Of a DNA stretch of 62,529 nt, positions 60,535 through 62,529 are shown piece after piece. Location: NCBI GenBank assembly GCA_945882215.1, contig CAMCWM010000009.1, positions 1 to 62,529 of the forward strand. The letters are read 5' to 3'. How positions within the stretch are numbered: position 1 is the stretch's first letter; the number at the start of each line of letters is the position of its first letter. A model generated the notes under the pieces. It was not told the origin of the DNA and ran no database searches. It saw only the letters and a program-made list of their open reading frames with translations. The translations under genes and the position numbers were made by a program. The stretch is from Akkermansia muciniphila (lineage in GTDB: Bacteria; Verrucomicrobiota; Verrucomicrobiia; Verrucomicrobiales; Verrucomicrobiaceae).

Positions 60535-61461
60535 ATGAACGCCGCCCAGCTCGAAGTCCGCCGCATGCACCCGGCTTCGGCGCTGACGAATCCGCTCGAA
60601 GGCGAAGTCGTGTGGAGTCCGGTGAAGTCGCTGTGGTTCACGTCGCACCTGCTCATCGCCATCATCGGTGGCTGGCTGACTCTTAGCACAGGTGCCGTGA
60701 TGCTTTCGTGTGTCTTCACAGTGCTCACACTGTGCCTCGGACACACCGTGGGACTGCATCGCCTGCTCATCCATCGCAGCTTCAAGTGTCCGCGCTGGCT
60801 GGAATATGTGCTGGTGCATCTTGGCACCGTCGTGGGCATGGGCGGTCCATTCCAGATGCTCTACCTGCACGACATCCGCGACTGGGCGCAGCGTCACGCG
60901 AAATGCCATCCCTTCTTCACCGACCAGCGGCCCATGTGGCGTGATGCGCTGTGGCAACTTCACTGCGAGATCCGCCTCAACCATCCGCCGGTCTTCGAGA
61001 TCGAGCGCGAGGTGCGGGGGGAGCGCTTTTACCGCTTCCTACAACGCACCTGGATGCTGCAGCAGCTTCCGTATGCGGTGGTGTTTTACCTGCTCGGTGG
61101 CATCGGCTGGGTGGTGTGGGGCATCTCGGTGCGCATCGTCGTCTCGCTCATCGGTCACTGGCTCATCGGCTACTTCGCCCACAACCACGGCGAGCGTGAC
61201 TGGCACCTCGAAGGCCATGCGGTGCAGGGGTACAACCTGCCGCACCTCGGTTTGATCACGATGGGCGAGTGTTGGCACAACAATCATCACGCCTTCCCCG
61301 ACTCCGCGAGACTCGGCATCAAGCAAGCGCAGCACGATCCCGGCTGGTGGGCGCTGCGCGCGCTGAGCTGCTGCGGTCTGATTACCCATCTCAAACTGCC
61401 CGCTGATCTGCCATCGCGGCCAGAACGCTTTCCCCTCAACCCAAACCACACAACACTATGA
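60535..61461 (+). CDS. Fatty acid desaturase (acyl-CoA desaturase-like)
   Basis: A 308-aa di-iron membrane desaturase. His boxes: GLHRLLIHRSF (box 1), HDIRDWAQRHAKCHPFF (box 2, altered from the usual HRxHH spacing) and GECWHNNHHAFPDSARLG (box 3). TM helices lie around residues 33-60, 150-185 and nearby. The ATG at 60535 is chosen because similarity begins there; the same frame is open far upstream but overlaps the regulator gene. It is followed by overlapping small membrane-protein genes. A paralogue of different subtype is at 51697. The substrate position is unknown. Confidence 0.87.
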   Translation: MNAAQLEVRRMHPASALTNPLEGEVVWSPVKSLWFTSHLLIAIIGGWLTLSTGAVMLSCVFTVLTLCLGHTVGLHRLLIHRSFKCPRWLEYVLVHLGTVVGMGGPFQMLYLHDIRDWAQRHAKCHPFFTDQRPMWRDALWQLHCEIRLNHPPVFEIEREVRGERFYRFLQRTWMLQQLPYAVVFYLLGGIGWVVWGISVRIVVSLIGHWLIGYFAHNHGERDWHLEGHAVQGYNLPHLGLITMGECWHNNHHAFPDSARLGIKQAQHDPGWWALRALSCCGLITHLKLPADLPSRPERFPLNPNHTTL

Positions 61462-61874
61462 ACGAAACCGTCATCACCTACACCCTCTACCTCGTGCTCG
61501 CCGTCGCCATGACCATCTGGGTGGCGCGAACACTCCACAAAAACGGACGCATCTTCCTAGTCGATTGCTTCCACGGGAACACCGACCTCGCCGACAGCGT
61601 CAATCACCTGCTGCTCGTCGGCTTCTACCTCATGAACATCGGCTTCGTCTCCCTGTATCTCAAAACGGCGGATGAAATCGCCGGCGCACGCGGCGTCTTC
61701 GAAGCGCTCAGCGGGAAGATGGGCGTCGTGCTGCTGGTGCTCGGCGGCATGCACTTCTTCAACCTCTACGTCTTCACCAAGATGCGCCGCCGTGCCACTC
61801 TCGCGAACCTGCCGCCGCCGATTCCGCCAATGCATCGCGTCAGCAAGGCCCACGACATCCTCGACACGCTGTGA
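61458..61874 (+). CDS. Small integral membrane protein of the desaturase operon
   Basis: A 138-aa protein with helices at about 6-24 (ITYTLYLVLAVAMTIWVA), 48-68 (HLLLVGFYLMNIGFVSLYL) and 86-106 (MGVVLLVLGGMHFFNLYVF), and a conserved-looking FLVDCFHGNTDLADSVNHLL segment. The family name is not known to me. It overlaps the desaturase stop (ATGA) and its own stop overlaps the next start, so it is probably a partner of the desaturase, for example in electron supply or anchoring. Confidence 0.75.
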   Translation: MNETVITYTLYLVLAVAMTIWVARTLHKNGRIFLVDCFHGNTDLADSVNHLLLVGFYLMNIGFVSLYLKTADEIAGARGVFEALSGKMGVVLLVLGGMHFFNLYVFTKMRRRATLANLPPPIPPMHRVSKAHDILDTL

Positions 61875-62350
61875 AAACGTTCCCACATAAGTTTAGACTC
61901 TCATTCAAGGCGATGTTGCATGGCTGGATCGCGTGCAACATCGCTTGGTGGCTGAGTGCAGTCTTCAGCATCGATGCCATAACCGACGAGGGCTTGTCCA
62001 TTCCTTCGACCTTTGCTCTCGCCACGACTGTCGGCATCTTCACGGCCATCGTGGTTACAGTCGCATGGTTGGTCATTTTTCTGCCGGTTGATCTCCTTGT
62101 GCCGGATGACACGAAACTACGCAGTCCGAAAATAGCAGCAATCTGCGGCTTTCTCGCTGCATTCGCGATTGTATCATCTGCCTTCGTAGCTGCTGCTTGG
62201 CATCCAATGCAGAGGAGTGGTTTCTGGGTAGGCACCCAGGAGACAGCGGATATCAAAATGTTGCCTTATGCGCTCGCAACCTGCGCGACAGGTGCTGTAG
62301 CGGCTTTCAGCCGCTCACGAAGGAGCAAATCAGCATCAAAGACCGCGTGA
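61871..62350 (+). CDS. Membrane protein of unknown function
   Basis: A 159-aa protein from a GTG start (GTGA overlap with the previous stop). Four hydrophobic segments: about 15-32 (MLHGWIACNIAWWLSAVF), 46-72 (FALATTVGIFTAIVVTVAWLVIFLPV), 86-108 (IAAICGFLAAFAIVSSAFVAAAW) and 130-147. Base composition is more AT-rich than the neighbours, so it may be a later insertion into the operon. Family not recognised. Confidence 0.68.
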   Translation: MKTFPHKFRLSFKAMLHGWIACNIAWWLSAVFSIDAITDEGLSIPSTFALATTVGIFTAIVVTVAWLVIFLPVDLLVPDDTKLRSPKIAAICGFLAAFAIVSSAFVAAAWHPMQRSGFWVGTQETADIKMLPYALATCATGAVAAFSRSRRSKSASKTA

Positions 62351-62529
62351 TGAACACCCTCACCATCTTCTATGACGCCCATTGCGGCCTCTGCTCGCGC
62401 TTCCGACGCTGGATGCTCGACCAGGCTGCTTACGTTCATCTCGATTTCATGCCCTACGACTCCGAACAAGCGCAGAAACGTTGTCCTAATCTTACGAACC
62501 TTCGCGCCGATCAGGAAATCGTCGTCATG
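62350..62529 (+). CDS. DCC-family thiol-disulfide oxidoreductase (DUF393), partial
   Basis: The first 60 codons of a gene that runs off the right edge, starting by TGATG overlap. It begins MNTLTIFYDAHCGLCSRFRRWM, with the D-x-x-C-x-x-C motif (C12, C15) that defines the DCC/DUF393 family, and continues FMPYDSEQAQ. These thioredoxin-like proteins are often encoded near desaturases or other membrane redox enzymes. The last gene seen of the desaturase operon. Confidence 0.85.
   Translation, partial: MNTLTIFYDAHCGLCSRFRRWMLDQAAYVHLDFMPYDSEQAQKRCPNLTNLRADQEIVVM

Noticed and set aside
1..62529. CRISPR array, tRNA, rRNA or prophage
   Set aside because: No regularly spaced repeats, no cloverleaf-sized gap with tRNA landmarks, no rRNA stretches and no phage structural genes were seen; all gaps are below 300 bases.

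Overview
The window looks like a chromosomal segment of a Verrucomicrobiota bacterium, most like the Verrucomicrobiaceae (Prosthecobacter-type). The base composition is high in GC. The gene content includes a PSD1/planctomycete-cytochrome protein paired with a DUF1501 protein, two SHD1-domain proteins, a sialate O-acetylesterase, an FGly-type sulfatase, a heparinase-like lyase and a verrucomicrobial pseudopilin. The assignment rests on family content only. No rRNA, tRNA, CRISPR array or prophage was seen. Coding density is high and no gap exceeds 300 bases. Many neighbouring genes overlap by ATGA or TGATG, so long operons are likely.

Layout. 1-8.9 kb: bioB; a lower-GC SHD1 membrane protein; a PIN toxin with a 59-aa partner inserted behind a purine nucleoside phosphorylase gene, with a second copy of the phosphorylase 3' end on the far side; panE and a Ski2-like helicase; then cysE and a SprT-like protein. 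9-18.5 kb: a secreted heparinase-like protein; a three-gene operon of a doubly flavinylated NosR-like redox membrane protein, a rhomboid lacking the catalytic serine, and a Xer recombinase; an amidohydrolase; and a two-component system. 18.6-30 kb: a rightward, nearly gapless run. It holds a TolC-like protein, a CzcA-type RND pump (no adaptor gene), three small exported proteins including YceI, a type III polyketide synthase, a fused ICMT-like/flavoprotein monooxygenase, a methyltransferase and a membrane protein. The last enzymes resemble a phenolic-lipid (srs-type) pathway.

30-44.5 kb: a DUF433/DUF5615 toxin-antitoxin pair, an orphan peptide-binding lipoprotein, a SASA esterase, an active Deg-type protease followed by a catalytically dead paralogue, YceH, a sulfatase, rsuA, a RAYT transposase with two REP-like hairpins, and alaS. 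44.5-52.7 kb: a pseudopilin and a leftward nine-gene lipid-modification operon (desaturase, flavin oxidoreductase, DUF1365, Cfa, DUF1475-like, DUF2062, DUF1295, a second Cfa-like methyltransferase, a TPR protein). 52.8-62.5 kb: the PSD1/DUF1501 pair, a macro-domain protein, hpt-moaD and pdxH. The window ends with a GbsR-like regulator followed by a desaturase operon that runs off the right edge; two matching 18-bp palindromes flank the regulator gene.

The most interesting points are: (1) the toxin-antitoxin insertion bounded by two phosphorylase tails that differ only at synonymous sites; (2) the run joining an RND pump to a type III PKS pathway with a fused methyltransferase-monooxygenase; (3) the GbsR palindromes; (4) the nine-gene lipid operon; (5) the protease/pseudoprotease tandem; (6) the RAYT with its REP-like hairpins.
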